This document shows positions 7,865-17,145 of a stretch of 64,000 bases of DNA, piece after piece; the first letter of the stretch is position 1; each line of letters begins with the position of its first letter. The notes beneath the pieces are model-generated. The model ran no database searches. It saw nothing but the letters and a program-made list of their open reading frames with translations, and had not been told where the DNA came from. The stretch comes from GCA-2862585 sp965661345. GTDB taxonomy: Bacteria; Bacteroidota; Bacteroidia; Flavobacteriales; UBA7312. A program made the translations under genes and the position numbers. The stretch spans positions 62,001 to 126,000 of the forward strand of contig CBFIDK010000003.1 in assembly GCA_965661345.1 (NCBI GenBank), given 5' to 3'.

Positions 7865-10264
7865 CTATGACAAAGCAATTTTAATCACATCATTCATATT
7901 TGAAACGTAATGAAAATTCAAGCCTTTAAGGTAGTCTTCATTTATTTCTTCGATATCTTTTATGTTGTGTTCGCACAAAATAATTTCTTTAATACCGGCT
8001 CGTTTAGCGGCAAGTATTTTTTCTTTTATACCGCCTACTGGTAAAACTTTACCTCTCAAAGTAATTTCTCCAGTCATTGCAATTTTTGCTTTCACTTTTT
8101 TATTGGTGAATAGGGAAACTAAAGCCGTCAACATCGTTATTCCGGCCGAAGGACCATCTTTAGGGGTTGCACCTTCAGGAACGTGAATATGTACGTCATG
8201 ACTGTCTAAATCTTCCTTATTTATACCAAATTCTTTTGCATGAGATTTAATGTAGTGCATAGCTATGCTGGACGATTCTTTCATAACATTACCTAAGTTT
8301 CCAGTAATGGTTAGTTTGCCTTTTCCTGGGCTCTTGCTACATTCAATAAAGAGGATATCTCCACCAACCGGAGTCCAAGCCAAACCCGTAACGACACCAG
8401 GAATATCGTTAGTAAGCTGTTTTGATTTATCAAACCTAACTGCACCCAGAATTGTTTTCAAATCACTGGGCTCTAAAACGGTTTTATAATCGTCTTCCAT
8501 GGCAATAGATTTAGCAGCATAGCGCACTAACTTTGCTACCATCTTATCCAAACCTCTCACACCTGATTCTCTAGTGTATCCTTCAACTAATTCGCGCAAT
8601 ACTTTGGTTGATAAGTTAAGATCATTTTTGGTTAATCCGTGTTCTTTAAGCTGTTTAGGCAACAGGTGCTTTTTAGCGATTTGAACTTTTTCTTCCAAAG
8701 TATAGCCTGTAATTTCAATAATTTCCATTCTATCTCGAAGTGCCGGCTGAATGGTATTTAAAGAATTAGCAGTAGCTACAAACATTACTTTTGACAAGTC
8801 ATAACCCATTTCTAAATAATTATCGTGAAAGGAATTGTTTTGTTCTGGGTCAAGAACTTCAAGCATTGCCGATGATGGGTCGCCATGAGAACCTTGACTA
8901 ACCTTATCTATTTCATCCAAAACAAATACTGGATTTGATGAGTTAGCTTTTTTAATGGATTTAATAATTCTTCCAGGCATTGCACCAATATATGTTTTTC
9001 TATGCCCTCTTATTTCAGATTCATCTCTTAGTCCACCCAAAGATACTCGCTCGTATTTTCTACCTATTGCTTCAGCAATAGTTTTACCCAAAGAGGTTTT
9101 TCCAACACCTGGAGGTCCGTACAAACATAATATTGGCGCTTTCATATCGCCTTTTATTTTGAGTACTGCCAAATGTTCTAGAATGCGTTCTTTTACTTTT
9201 TCTAGACCAAAGTGATCTCTATCAAGAATTTTCTCAGCGCGTTTTAAGTCAAACTTGTCTTTAGTGAATTCTCCCCAAGGCAAATCCAACACTAATTCCA
9301 AATAAGCACGTTGAACTGAATAATCTGCCATTGCAGGGTTCATGCGTTGTAATTTCTTTAGTTCTTTATCAAAATTCTCAGAAATTTCCTTAGACCATTT
9401 TTTAGATTTTGACCGTGACCTCATCTCTTCAATTTCTTGATCAGCCGAACCACCTAGTTCTTCTTGTATGGCTTTTAGCTGTTGATTTAAGAAATATTCC
9501 CTTTGCTGTTGATCTAAATCGTGCTTAACCTTGTGCTGAATTTCATTTTTCATTTCTAGGCGCTGCAACTCTTTACTAATAATTTCAAGAGTATTTTCAG
9601 ATCGTAATTTTAAATCAAAAATCTCTAATAATTCTTGTTTTTTCTTTACATCGACATCCATATTTGAACACACAAAATTGACTAGGTATGAAGGTGATTC
9701 TATGTTTTGGATGGCTAGCTGAGCTTCTGAAGGAATATTGGGCGATTCTTTGACGATTTGTAAAGCAATATCTTTAATTGAATCCACTAATGCTACAAAT
9801 TGTTCATCGTCTTTTGCAGGTTTTGTTTCCGAAAGTTCTTGAACTGTAGATTTTATGTAAGGCTCTTCTTGAACGAATTCCTTTACTTCCATCAGCTTTC
9901 TTCCCTGAATAATTACCGTTAAATTACCGTCTGGCATTCGTAGCATTTTCATGATGTGAGCGACAGTACCAACTGTGTTTAAATCATTGAATAAAGGGTT
10001 TTCTATTTCTGGGTTTTTCTGTGAAACTACGCCTATGGTTTTAGTGCCTTTATTGGCTTCTTTAATCAGCTTAACCGACTTATCCCTTCCAACAGTGATA
10101 GGAATTATAACTCCTGGAAATAAGACCGTATTTCTTAATGGTAAAATGGGTAAAACATCTGGAATTTGCTCTTTATTGATTTTGTCTTCATCTACACTGC
10201 TTAGAAGTGGAAAAAAATCCGACTCATCATCAAAGTTTGCGCCTACATAAGAATCTAAAAACAT
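7865..10264 (-). CDS. lon: ATP-dependent protease La (Lon)
   Basis: AAA+ serine protease that degrades misfolded and regulatory proteins in the cytoplasm. The 799-residue protein has the LonN substrate domain (ILPLRNTVLFPGVIIPITVG), a coiled-coil middle, the AAA+ module with Walker A LYGPPGVGKTSLGKTIA near residue 380 and VFVLDEIDKV, and the protease domain with catalytic Ser in PKDGPSAGITM (about residue 706) and Lys in LPVGGIKEKILAAKRAGI (about 748), the usual ~42-residue spacing. The ATG at 10264 gives the typical N terminus. A TGTCA-ATA-TGACA palindrome lies 24-36 nt upstream. Confidence 0.98.
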   Translation of the reverse strand: MFLDSYVGANFDDESDFFPLLSSVDEDKINKEQIPDVLPILPLRNTVLFPGVIIPITVGRDKSVKLIKEANKGTKTIGVVSQKNPEIENPLFNDLNTVGTVAHIMKMLRMPDGNLTVIIQGRKLMEVKEFVQEEPYIKSTVQELSETKPAKDDEQFVALVDSIKDIALQIVKESPNIPSEAQLAIQNIESPSYLVNFVCSNMDVDVKKKQELLEIFDLKLRSENTLEIISKELQRLEMKNEIQHKVKHDLDQQQREYFLNQQLKAIQEELGGSADQEIEEMRSRSKSKKWSKEISENFDKELKKLQRMNPAMADYSVQRAYLELVLDLPWGEFTKDKFDLKRAEKILDRDHFGLEKVKERILEHLAVLKIKGDMKAPILCLYGPPGVGKTSLGKTIAEAIGRKYERVSLGGLRDESEIRGHRKTYIGAMPGRIIKSIKKANSSNPVFVLDEIDKVSQGSHGDPSSAMLEVLDPEQNNSFHDNYLEMGYDLSKVMFVATANSLNTIQPALRDRMEIIEITGYTLEEKVQIAKKHLLPKQLKEHGLTKNDLNLSTKVLRELVEGYTRESGVRGLDKMVAKLVRYAAKSIAMEDDYKTVLEPSDLKTILGAVRFDKSKQLTNDIPGVVTGLAWTPVGGDILFIECSKSPGKGKLTITGNLGNVMKESSSIAMHYIKSHAKEFGINKEDLDSHDVHIHVPEGATPKDGPSAGITMLTALVSLFTNKKVKAKIAMTGEITLRGKVLPVGGIKEKILAAKRAGIKEIILCEHNIKDIEEINEDYLKGLNFHYVSNMNDVIKIALS

Positions 10265-10287
10265 ATTTTTTTTATTGAAAAATGTTG

Positions 10288-10300
10288 TGTCAATATGACA
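10288..10300. promoter_or_regulatory. short palindrome upstream of lon (possible operator)
   Basis: TGTCA-ATA-TGACA, a perfect 5-bp inverted repeat with a 3-nt centre, 24 nt before the lon ATG. No TAnnTTTG box was found for lon. Function is not known. Confidence 0.3.
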
Positions 10301-10380
10301 GATTATTTTTTGATATTACTTATTGTTAACTGTTGCAAGAAACGTGCCACAAATAATTTTAGTGAAATAGTATGACAATA

Positions 10381-11538
10381 CTAGTCTTTTCGGTACGACT
10401 TTGTCAGTTCAAAAACAGAATCAATTATTCCTTTTTCGACCTCATCGAATGCTTTCGAACGCCTTTCCATGACCTTTTCAGCTACTTCGTATACCTTTCT
10501 TAGTTGAAAAGTAGAATAGCCGGAAGCACCACCCCAAGAAAAAGAAGGTACAAAATTTCTTGGAAAACCTGAACCAAAAATGTTGGCACTAACACCAATA
10601 ACTGTTCCTGTATTAAACATAGTATTAATGCCGCATTTTGAATGATCAGCCATGATTAATCCGCAAAATTGAAGTCCAGAAGACTCAAATCTATTTATGG
10701 TGTAATTCCATAGTTTTACCTCAGCATAATTATTCTTTAGATTGGAATTGTTGGTATCTGCGCCAAGGTTACACCACTCTCCTATTACAGAGTTACCCAA
10801 AAAACCGTCATGCCCTTTATTAGAGTAACCTAATAGGACTGAATTGTTCACTTCCCCACCAACTTTACAATAGGGACCCAATGTCGTAGCGCCGTAAATT
10901 TTTGCGCCCATTTTTAAGACAGAATGATCACACATTGCCAAAGGCCCTCTGACCAAACTGCCTTCCATAATTTCGGCATCTTTACCTATGTAAATAGGTC
11001 CAGAAGAAGCATTTAGAATAGCATGTTCTACTACCGCTCCTTCTTCGATAAAGATGTTCTCTGGATTTGTTGTGGCATTAGTAGAACTAATGGCTTGGGA
11101 TTTTCTTCCTTTGGTAAGCATTTCAAAATCAGAACTAATACAATCGGCATTAAACTGGAAGATTTGCCAAAGCCTGCTTAACTGAACTACTTCATGAACA
11201 TAGTCAATTTTACTTTCTGGAATGACAGCATCTTTTGATCTGTAAGCAAGTAAAACCTCACCCTTTTTAAGGCATTGATTTATTGACAAAGAGTGTATTT
11301 CTTTAAGTAAATTATCATCAGGACAAACACTTCCATTTATCCAAATATTGTCAGCGCTAATTTTTAAGGGAAATTTTTTTCTCAAATATTCTTCAGTCGA
11401 GAAAGAAATAGATGACGACAATGCCTTTTGCCACTTTTCTGAAATGGTTAAAATTCCAAGCCGAATATCAGCTACTGGTCTAGTAAAAGTCAAAGGCAAC
11501 AAATGCTGCCTATTATCATCAAATAAAATATAGTTCAT
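10381..11538 (-). CDS. GlmU-like putative sugar-nucleotidyltransferase (alternative Bacteroidota type)
   Basis: A 385-residue protein of the Bacteroidota 'alternative GlmU' kind. It opens with MNYILFDDNRQHLLPLTFTRPVADIRLGI, a degenerate nucleotidyltransferase-like N-terminal half; the second half is a left-handed beta-helix of hexapeptide repeats (IYIGKDAEIMEGSLVRGPLA, then GYSNKGHDGFLGNSVIGEWC) typical of acyltransferases. It may act in UDP-GlcNAc or cell-envelope precursor synthesis; the substrate is inferred, not seen. The ATG at 11538 is chosen over an upstream TTG because the conserved N terminus starts there and a -7 box ends 4 nt before it. Confidence 0.8.
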   Translation of the reverse strand: MNYILFDDNRQHLLPLTFTRPVADIRLGILTISEKWQKALSSSISFSTEEYLRKKFPLKISADNIWINGSVCPDDNLLKEIHSLSINQCLKKGEVLLAYRSKDAVIPESKIDYVHEVVQLSRLWQIFQFNADCISSDFEMLTKGRKSQAISSTNATTNPENIFIEEGAVVEHAILNASSGPIYIGKDAEIMEGSLVRGPLAMCDHSVLKMGAKIYGATTLGPYCKVGGEVNNSVLLGYSNKGHDGFLGNSVIGEWCNLGADTNNSNLKNNYAEVKLWNYTINRFESSGLQFCGLIMADHSKCGINTMFNTGTVIGVSANIFGSGFPRNFVPSFSWGGASGYSTFQLRKVYEVAEKVMERRSKAFDEVEKGIIDSVFELTKSYRKD

Positions 11539-11542
11539 GAAA

Positions 11543-11550
11543 CAAATATA
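11543..11550 (-). promoter_or_regulatory. -7 promoter box of the GlmU-like gene
   Basis: TATATTTG on the minus strand, ending 4 nt before the ATG; predicts a leaderless mRNA. Confidence 0.6.
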
Positions 11551-11581
11551 ACAATTAGGATTGCAATGAAAAGGTAGGCCA

Positions 11582-12679
11582 TCAAGTATTAAATCTAAAG
11601 TGCATAATGTCTCCATCAGAAACAACGTACTCTTTACCCTCTACTGACATTTTACCATTTTCTTTACAAGCTAATTCTGAACCTAACTCAACAAAGTCTG
11701 AATACTTGATAACCTCTGCTCTGATAAAGCCTTTTTCAAAGTCAGTATGAATAACACCCGCCGCTTGTGGTGCTTTCATGCCATTTTTGATAGTCCATGC
11801 TCTTACTTCTTTCTCTCCAGCGGTAAAATATGTGAATAAGTTAAGAAGTTCATATGCTGATCGAATGAGTTTACTAACGCCAGGCTCATCAAGACCCATA
11901 TCTTCCAAAAATAGTTGTCTTTCTTCATAGCTTTCTAATTCTGCAATATCTGCTTCTGTAGAGGCTGCAATCATTAAGACAGCTGCATTTTCATTTTTGA
12001 CAATTTCTTTTACTTTATCGACATATTCATTGCCGTTTTTGATAGACGCTTCATCTACATTACAAACGTACATTATGGGTTTGTCCGTCAAGAGCATTAA
12101 ATCAGAAATATGCTCTTTTTCTTTCTCCTCAAGTTCTATACTTCTAACCGATTTGCCTTGTTCTAAATGCTCAACATATTTTTTTAATACTGAAACTACT
12201 GCATTGGCATTTTTATCTCCTGTTCTTGATAGCTTTTCATACTTCTGAAGTTTCTTCTCAACAGCCTCCAAATCTTTCAATTGCAACTCAATATCTATGG
12301 TTTCTTTATCTCTTATTGGATCAACAGAGCCATCCACGTGAACAATATTATCGTTCTCAAAGCATCTCAAAACATGAATAATAGCGTCCGTTTCTCGAAT
12401 ATTGGCTAAGAATTTATTGCCTAAACCCTCTCCTTTGCTAGCGCCTTTTACTAAACCTGCGATATCAACAATTTCTACTGTAGTTGGCATTACTCGCTGT
12501 GGTTTTACCAAATTTTCTAATTGATTAAGTCTTTCGTCTGGAACGGTAATTACACCGACATTTGGTTCAATAGTACAAAAGGGGAAATTTGCCGATTGTG
12601 CTTTGGCGTTAGACAAACAATTGAACAAGGTTGACTTTCCAACATTAGGTAATCCTACAATTCCACATTTCAGTGCCAT
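11582..12679 (-). CDS. ychF: redox-regulated ATPase YchF (OLA1 family)
   Basis: Ribosome-associated P-loop NTPase of the Obg/YchF group that prefers ATP. The 365-residue protein has the G1 motif GIVGLPNVGKSTLFNCL, the YchF-specific ANFPFCTIEPNVGVITVPD, the switch II segment DIAGLVKGASKGEGLGNKFL, a coiled-coil insertion around residues 120-200 and the C-terminal TGS domain (AWTIKNGMKAPQAAGVIHTD). Its own promoter lies at 12696-12703. Confidence 0.97.
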   Translation of the reverse strand: MALKCGIVGLPNVGKSTLFNCLSNAKAQSANFPFCTIEPNVGVITVPDERLNQLENLVKPQRVMPTTVEIVDIAGLVKGASKGEGLGNKFLANIRETDAIIHVLRCFENDNIVHVDGSVDPIRDKETIDIELQLKDLEAVEKKLQKYEKLSRTGDKNANAVVSVLKKYVEHLEQGKSVRSIELEEKEKEHISDLMLLTDKPIMYVCNVDEASIKNGNEYVDKVKEIVKNENAAVLMIAASTEADIAELESYEERQLFLEDMGLDEPGVSKLIRSAYELLNLFTYFTAGEKEVRAWTIKNGMKAPQAAGVIHTDFEKGFIRAEVIKYSDFVELGSELACKENGKMSVEGKEYVVSDGDIMHFRFNT

Positions 12680-12695
12680 ATCTCTAGATTTTTGG

Positions 12696-12703
12696 CAAAT
12701 ATA
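12696..12703 (-). promoter_or_regulatory. -7 promoter box of ychF
   Basis: TATATTTG on the minus strand, 16 nt before the ychF ATG. Confidence 0.6.
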
Positions 12704-12740
12704 ATCAGCTAATTAAACTTTTTTGAAAAAATATTAACAA

Positions 12741-12773
12741 TTGTTTTTTGCCCATTGTAAAAACTTACTTTTG
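12741..12773 (+). promoter_or_regulatory. promoter of the transketolase operon
   Basis: A TTG at 12741-12743 and the -7 box TACTTTTG at 12766-12773 are separated by 22 nt, within the range described for Bacteroidota promoters. The tkt ATG follows 18 nt later. Confidence 0.6.
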
Positions 12774-12791
12774 AAACATAATAATTTACAG

Positions 12792-13631
12792 ATGGAAAAC
12801 GATTTGAATGCAGTTTGTTCTCAGGTAAGAAGAGATATTGTACGTATGGTTCACGCACAAAATTCAGGACACCCTGGCGGTTCTTTAGGATGTGTTGAAT
12901 TTTTTGTTGCACTCTACTTCGAAATTATGAATCACAAGACTGATTTTGATATGGATGGCATTGGAGAAGACGTTTTCTTTCTTTCAAACGGTCATATTTC
13001 GCCTGTTTTGTACAGTGTACTCGCTCGAAGAGGATATTTTGAGGTTAGTGAACTATCTACTTTCAGAACTATTAACTCTAGATTACAAGGGCATCCTACA
13101 ACCCACGATAATTTACCAGGTATTCGAATTGCTTCTGGTTCTTTAGGACAAGGGCTGTCTGTTGCTATTGGCGCTGCTGAAAGCAAGAAACTTAACAATG
13201 ATGACTCTTACATTTTTAGCCTTCATGGCGATGGAGAGCTTCAAGAAGGTCAAATTTGGGAAGCCGTAATGTATGCTGCTGCTAATAAAATTGATAACCT
13301 CATAGCAACCGTTGATTACAACCAACAACAAATAGACGGCTCTTTGGATGACGTTCTTCCTCTAGGAAATTTAAATCAAAAATTCACCGCTTTCGGATGG
13401 GAAGTCTTAGAAATCAAAGAAGGCAATAACATAAACGCTTTAATTGACGTTATTAATAAGGCAAAAGACCTTTGTGGAAAAGGTAAGCCCATCTGCATTA
13501 TTATGCATACAGAAATGGGCAATGGAGTCGATTACATGATGGGCTCACACAAATGGCACGGAGTTGCTCCAAATGACGAAGAATTAGAACAAGCATTATC
13601 CCAAAATGCCGAAACTTTAGGAGACTACTAA
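12792..13631 (+). CDS. tktA: transketolase, N-terminal subunit
   Basis: Thiamine-diphosphate-binding half of a split transketolase (pentose phosphate pathway, cytoplasm). The 279 residues cover the PP domain: SGHPGGSLGCVEFFVALYF, FFLSNGHISPVLYS, GSLGQGLSVAIGAA and the ThDP motif HGDGELQEGQIWEA...NN-like YNQQQ. The start at ATG 12792 is preferred over an in-frame TTG upstream. The C-terminal half is encoded at 15016, but a secreted vWA protein is encoded between the two halves, starting 5 nt after this stop. Confidence 0.95.
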   Translation: MENDLNAVCSQVRRDIVRMVHAQNSGHPGGSLGCVEFFVALYFEIMNHKTDFDMDGIGEDVFFLSNGHISPVLYSVLARRGYFEVSELSTFRTINSRLQGHPTTHDNLPGIRIASGSLGQGLSVAIGAAESKKLNNDDSYIFSLHGDGELQEGQIWEAVMYAAANKIDNLIATVDYNQQQIDGSLDDVLPLGNLNQKFTAFGWEVLEIKEGNNINALIDVINKAKDLCGKGKPICIIMHTEMGNGVDYMMGSHKWHGVAPNDEELEQALSQNAETLGDY

Positions 13632-13636
13632 ATTAA

Positions 13637-15013
13637 ATGCTACCTCATTACAGACATATCTTAATTTCGTTACTCATAGCGGTTTTTTCTGTGTTTGTAT
13701 ATAAATCAAGTGACGCTCAAAATACCAAACCAACCACCAGAGTATTATTTATTTTCGATGCTTCGCAAAGCATGTACGCGCAATGGGAAGGAAATACTAG
13801 AATGGAAATTGCTAAAGAGCTGCTTGCCAATATGCTTGATAGTTTAAACAACAGAGAAAATCTTGAAATTGGCTTGAGGTGTTATGGACATCAAAAACCT
13901 TCTCCTCCACAAGATTGTAGAGATACACGACTAGAAGTTAATTTTGGAAAAAACAATGTGCCGGCTATCAAGAAAAGACTTGAAAGTTTAAAGCCAAAAG
14001 GAACTACTCCTATTGCCAAGGCTCTTGAATCTGGTGCCAATGACTTTCCAGAAAACACCGATGACAGTAGAAATATTGTCATTCTTATCACAGATGGAAT
14101 TGAAGAATGTGGCGGAGACCCATGTGCTGTTTCTAGACTATATCAAGAGAAAAAAATCATTCTCAAACCCTTTGTTATTGGTATTGGACTAAGCGAAGAA
14201 TACAAAAAGAATTTTGAGTGTGTAGGAACATTTTACGACGCTAGAAATCCCGAACAGTTTAAAAACATTCTAGATGTCGTTATCTCTCAAGTGCTAAATT
14301 CAACAACTGCCCAAGTCAATTTACTTGATGAAAACGACCAGCCTACAGAAACCAATGTTCCATTGAGTTTTTACGACTCATTCTCGGGCATCTTGCAATA
14401 CAATTTTATACACACCATCAATAGCAAAGGAAATCCTGACACTTTGACCATTGACCCAGTTTTAAGTTACAGAGTAGTTGCCCATACCATACCACAAACA
14501 GAGGCAATTGGCGAATGGAAATTAACACCTGGAAAACACACCGTTATTCCAATAAAATCTCCTCAAGGTGAATTAAGAATATCCACTTCAAATAATAAAT
14601 CAAATTTGAAATGTATCATCAGAAAATCAGGCGAAATGGAAACCTTGAATATTCAAGCCCTCAATAGTAGTCAAAAGTATATTACAGGCAGTTACGATTT
14701 AGAAATTCTCACTTTACCAAGAATTTTTCAGAGTGTAGATGTTGTTCAAAGTCAAACCACAGATGTAAAAATTCCTGAGTCTGGATTAGTGGTAATTTCG
14801 TTTTCCTCACAAGGATATGGTAGCATCTTCGAAATGGGTAACGAACTAAAGTGGGTGTGCGATTTAAAGCCTAAAAAAGGCAGACAAAACATATACCTAT
14901 TGCCAGGAAAATATAAGATAGTTTACAGGGCTAAAAATGCCCTACAAAGCGCCTACACAAAAGAAAAAATATTTAGAGTTAATTCAATTAAAACAGTTTC
15001 AGTTAAATTATAA
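13637..15013 (+). CDS. secreted von Willebrand factor A domain protein
   Basis: A 458-residue exported protein with an N-terminal signal (ILISLLIAVFSVFVYKSSDA), then a vWA domain: MIDAS motif DASQS near residue 41, the threonine in PKGTTPIAKAL and the aspartate in ILITDGIEECGG. Cysteine pairs in the vWA domain (CYGHQ...QDC, ECGGDPC) suggest disulfides and hence a periplasmic or outer location. The C-terminal ~250 residues look like beta-sandwich repeats; no T9SS sorting domain and no lipobox were seen. It sits 5 nt after the N-half and 2 nt before the C-half of transketolase, so it must be co-transcribed with them. Its role is unknown. Confidence 0.85.
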   Translation: MLPHYRHILISLLIAVFSVFVYKSSDAQNTKPTTRVLFIFDASQSMYAQWEGNTRMEIAKELLANMLDSLNNRENLEIGLRCYGHQKPSPPQDCRDTRLEVNFGKNNVPAIKKRLESLKPKGTTPIAKALESGANDFPENTDDSRNIVILITDGIEECGGDPCAVSRLYQEKKIILKPFVIGIGLSEEYKKNFECVGTFYDARNPEQFKNILDVVISQVLNSTTAQVNLLDENDQPTETNVPLSFYDSFSGILQYNFIHTINSKGNPDTLTIDPVLSYRVVAHTIPQTEAIGEWKLTPGKHTVIPIKSPQGELRISTSNNKSNLKCIIRKSGEMETLNIQALNSSQKYITGSYDLEILTLPRIFQSVDVVQSQTTDVKIPESGLVVISFSSQGYGSIFEMGNELKWVCDLKPKKGRQNIYLLPGKYKIVYRAKNALQSAYTKEKIFRVNSIKTVSVKL

Positions 15014-15015
15014 AT

Positions 15016-15951
15016 ATGGAAATGAAAGACACACGCTCAGGATTTGGAGCAGGATTAAGTGAACTTGGCAAAACAAACGAAAAAGTCGTGGCTTTATGTG
15101 CAGATTTGACAGGTTCATTAAAAATGAATGATTTTGCCAAAAATCACCCAGAGCGTTTTTTTCAAGTGGGAATTGCTGAAGCGAATATGATGGGCATTGC
15201 AGCTGGATTAACAATTGGAGGTCATATTCCTTTTACTGGAACTTTCGCTAATTTCTCCACCTCTAGAGTATACGACCAAATTAGACAGTCCATAGCTTAC
15301 TCTGAAAAAAACGTAAAAATTTGCGCCTCACACGCGGGCTTAACGCTTGGTGAAGACGGCGCTACTCATCAGGTTCTTGAAGATATTGGAATGATGAAAA
15401 TGTTGCCTGGAATGACGGTCATTAACCCATGTGACTATAACCAAACAAAGGCTGCAACCATTGCTATTGCTGAACATCATGGACCAGTATATTTAAGGTT
15501 TGGTCGTCCAAAAGTACCTAATTTCACCCCTGAAAATCAAAATTTTGAAATTGGTAAAGCCCTTCACTTAGTAGAAGGTGCTGACGTCAGTATTTTTGCA
15601 ACTGGTCACTTGGTTTGGGAAGCCTTAGAAGCCCAAAAAGAATTATCAGAAAAAGGCATCAGTGCAGAAATCATCAACATACATACTATTAAACCACTAG
15701 ATGAAAAATCCATTTTAAAATCCGTTGCCAAAACCAAATGTGCCGTTACTGCTGAAGAGCATATGCTCAATGGTGGATTAGGTGAAAGCATTGCGCAATG
15801 CCTTTCTAGAAATTTAGCAAGTCCTATAGAAATGGTTGGTGTAAATGATACATTTGGCGAAAGCGGTAAGCCAAAAGATTTAATGGTTAAATATGGATTA
15901 GATTCTAAAAGCATTGTAGCTGCTGCTGAAAAAGTAATTGGAAGAAAATAA
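15016..15951 (+). CDS. tktB: transketolase, C-terminal subunit
   Basis: Pyrimidine-binding and C-terminal domains of the split transketolase. Visible: ALCADLTGSLKMNDF, the catalytic-glutamate region QVGIAEANMMGIAAGL, PFTGTFANFSTSRVYDQIRQ, SHAGLTLGEDGATHQVLEDI and the C-terminal AVTAEEHMLNGGLGESIAQ. The 311-residue length fits a stand-alone C-half. It begins 2 nt after the vWA gene, and its 3' end overlaps the aminotransferase by 14 bp. Confidence 0.95.
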   Translation: MEMKDTRSGFGAGLSELGKTNEKVVALCADLTGSLKMNDFAKNHPERFFQVGIAEANMMGIAAGLTIGGHIPFTGTFANFSTSRVYDQIRQSIAYSEKNVKICASHAGLTLGEDGATHQVLEDIGMMKMLPGMTVINPCDYNQTKAATIAIAEHHGPVYLRFGRPKVPNFTPENQNFEIGKALHLVEGADVSIFATGHLVWEALEAQKELSEKGISAEIINIHTIKPLDEKSILKSVAKTKCAVTAEEHMLNGGLGESIAQCLSRNLASPIEMVGVNDTFGESGKPKDLMVKYGLDSKSIVAAAEKVIGRK

Positions 15952-17143
15952 ACATACCGAAGGGCAAGACATATTTTTTAATACCCAAGCCCAAACAACA
16001 CCTTTCGCAAATGGAATGGAAATTTCTCGCGCTGAAGGCATGTACATTTATGACATAAATGGTAAGTCTTATCTAGACCTTGTCGCTGGCGTATCAGCAT
16101 GTACACTCGGTCATTCCCACCCAAAAATCGTGGAGGCTGTAAAGCAGCAAATCGAAAAGTACGCACATGTAATGGTGTATGGAGAATACGTTCAATCACC
16201 ACAATATCGCTTATCAAAACTATTAGTGGATTCGCTACCCGAATCACTTAACTGCACCTATCTCGTTAATTCGGGTACAGAAGCCATTGAAGGCGCTATG
16301 AAATTAGCAAAACGACTAACTGGACGAAAAAAAATCATTTCTTTCAAAGATAGCTATCATGGAAGTACGCATGGTGCATTGAGCATTATGGGCAAAGAAA
16401 CGTACAAAACCAAGTACCGACCATTACTAGACCATTGCCATTTAATTGACTACAATTCGATTGAGCAACTTGAGGCAATTGACGAAGAAACAGCCGCAGT
16501 AATTGTTGAGCCCATTCAAGGGGCTACTGGATTTACGGTCCCCTCACAAAATTGGTTAAGTCAATTGAGAGAGCAATGCACGAAAAAAGGTGTTCAACTA
16601 ATTTTTGATGAAATACAAACCGGATTTGGTCGTACTGGAAAACTCTTTGCCCTAGAAACCTTTTCAATTGTTCCAGATATCTTGTGCATTGCAAAAGGCA
16701 TGGGCGGTGGTATGCCTATTGGGTGCTTCATCAGTTCAAAAGCAAAAATGCATATGCTAAAAGAGAACCCAAAACTAGGACACATTACTACTTTTGGAGG
16801 TCATCCAGTTTGCTGTGCAGCCTCTTTAGCAACTTTAACAGAACTTATTGAAAATAAGAATATTATAGAATCTGTTTCTAAAAAAGAACAATTATTCAGA
16901 AAACATCTGAATCACCCAAAAATCAAAGAAATCAGAGGCAAAGGTCTGATGCTAGCGATTGAATTGGAAAATGCAGATTTGTGCCAAAAAGTTGTAGAGA
17001 AATGTTACGACTTAGGGATTATTACTTTTTTCTTTTTGTTCACTAATACAGCTGTTCGCCTATCCCCTCCGCTTGTTATTACTGAAAAACAAATTATTGA
17101 CGCTTGTCAAAAAATCAAAACTTTGTTAAACGAAATTTCATAA
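15938..17143 (+). CDS. class III PLP-dependent aminotransferase (acetylornithine/4-aminobutyrate type)
   Basis: A 401-residue class III aminotransferase. Visible: the conserved N terminus with DIFFNTQAQTTPF, LDLVAGVSACTLGHSHPK, VNSGTEAIEGAMKLAKRLTG (PLP phosphate), IFDEIQTGFGRTGKL (cofactor Asp) and the PLP lysine in CIAKGMGGGMPIGCF. The donor/acceptor pair cannot be told from sequence. A stop codon at 15935-15937 directly precedes TTG 15938 and the next ATG (16016) would remove conserved residues, so the TTG start is the only one that fits. It overlaps the transketolase C-half and is the fourth gene of the operon. Confidence 0.88.
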   Translation: MEENKHTEGQDIFFNTQAQTTPFANGMEISRAEGMYIYDINGKSYLDLVAGVSACTLGHSHPKIVEAVKQQIEKYAHVMVYGEYVQSPQYRLSKLLVDSLPESLNCTYLVNSGTEAIEGAMKLAKRLTGRKKIISFKDSYHGSTHGALSIMGKETYKTKYRPLLDHCHLIDYNSIEQLEAIDEETAAVIVEPIQGATGFTVPSQNWLSQLREQCTKKGVQLIFDEIQTGFGRTGKLFALETFSIVPDILCIAKGMGGGMPIGCFISSKAKMHMLKENPKLGHITTFGGHPVCCAASLATLTELIENKNIIESVSKKEQLFRKHLNHPKIKEIRGKGLMLAIELENADLCQKVVEKCYDLGIITFFFLFTNTAVRLSPPLVITEKQIIDACQKIKTLLNEIS

Positions 17144-17145
17144 TC

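Noticed and set aside
12792..15951. Transketolase broken by an insertion
   Set aside because: The two halves each have proper starts, stops and full domains, as in normal split transketolases; only the gene between them is unusual.
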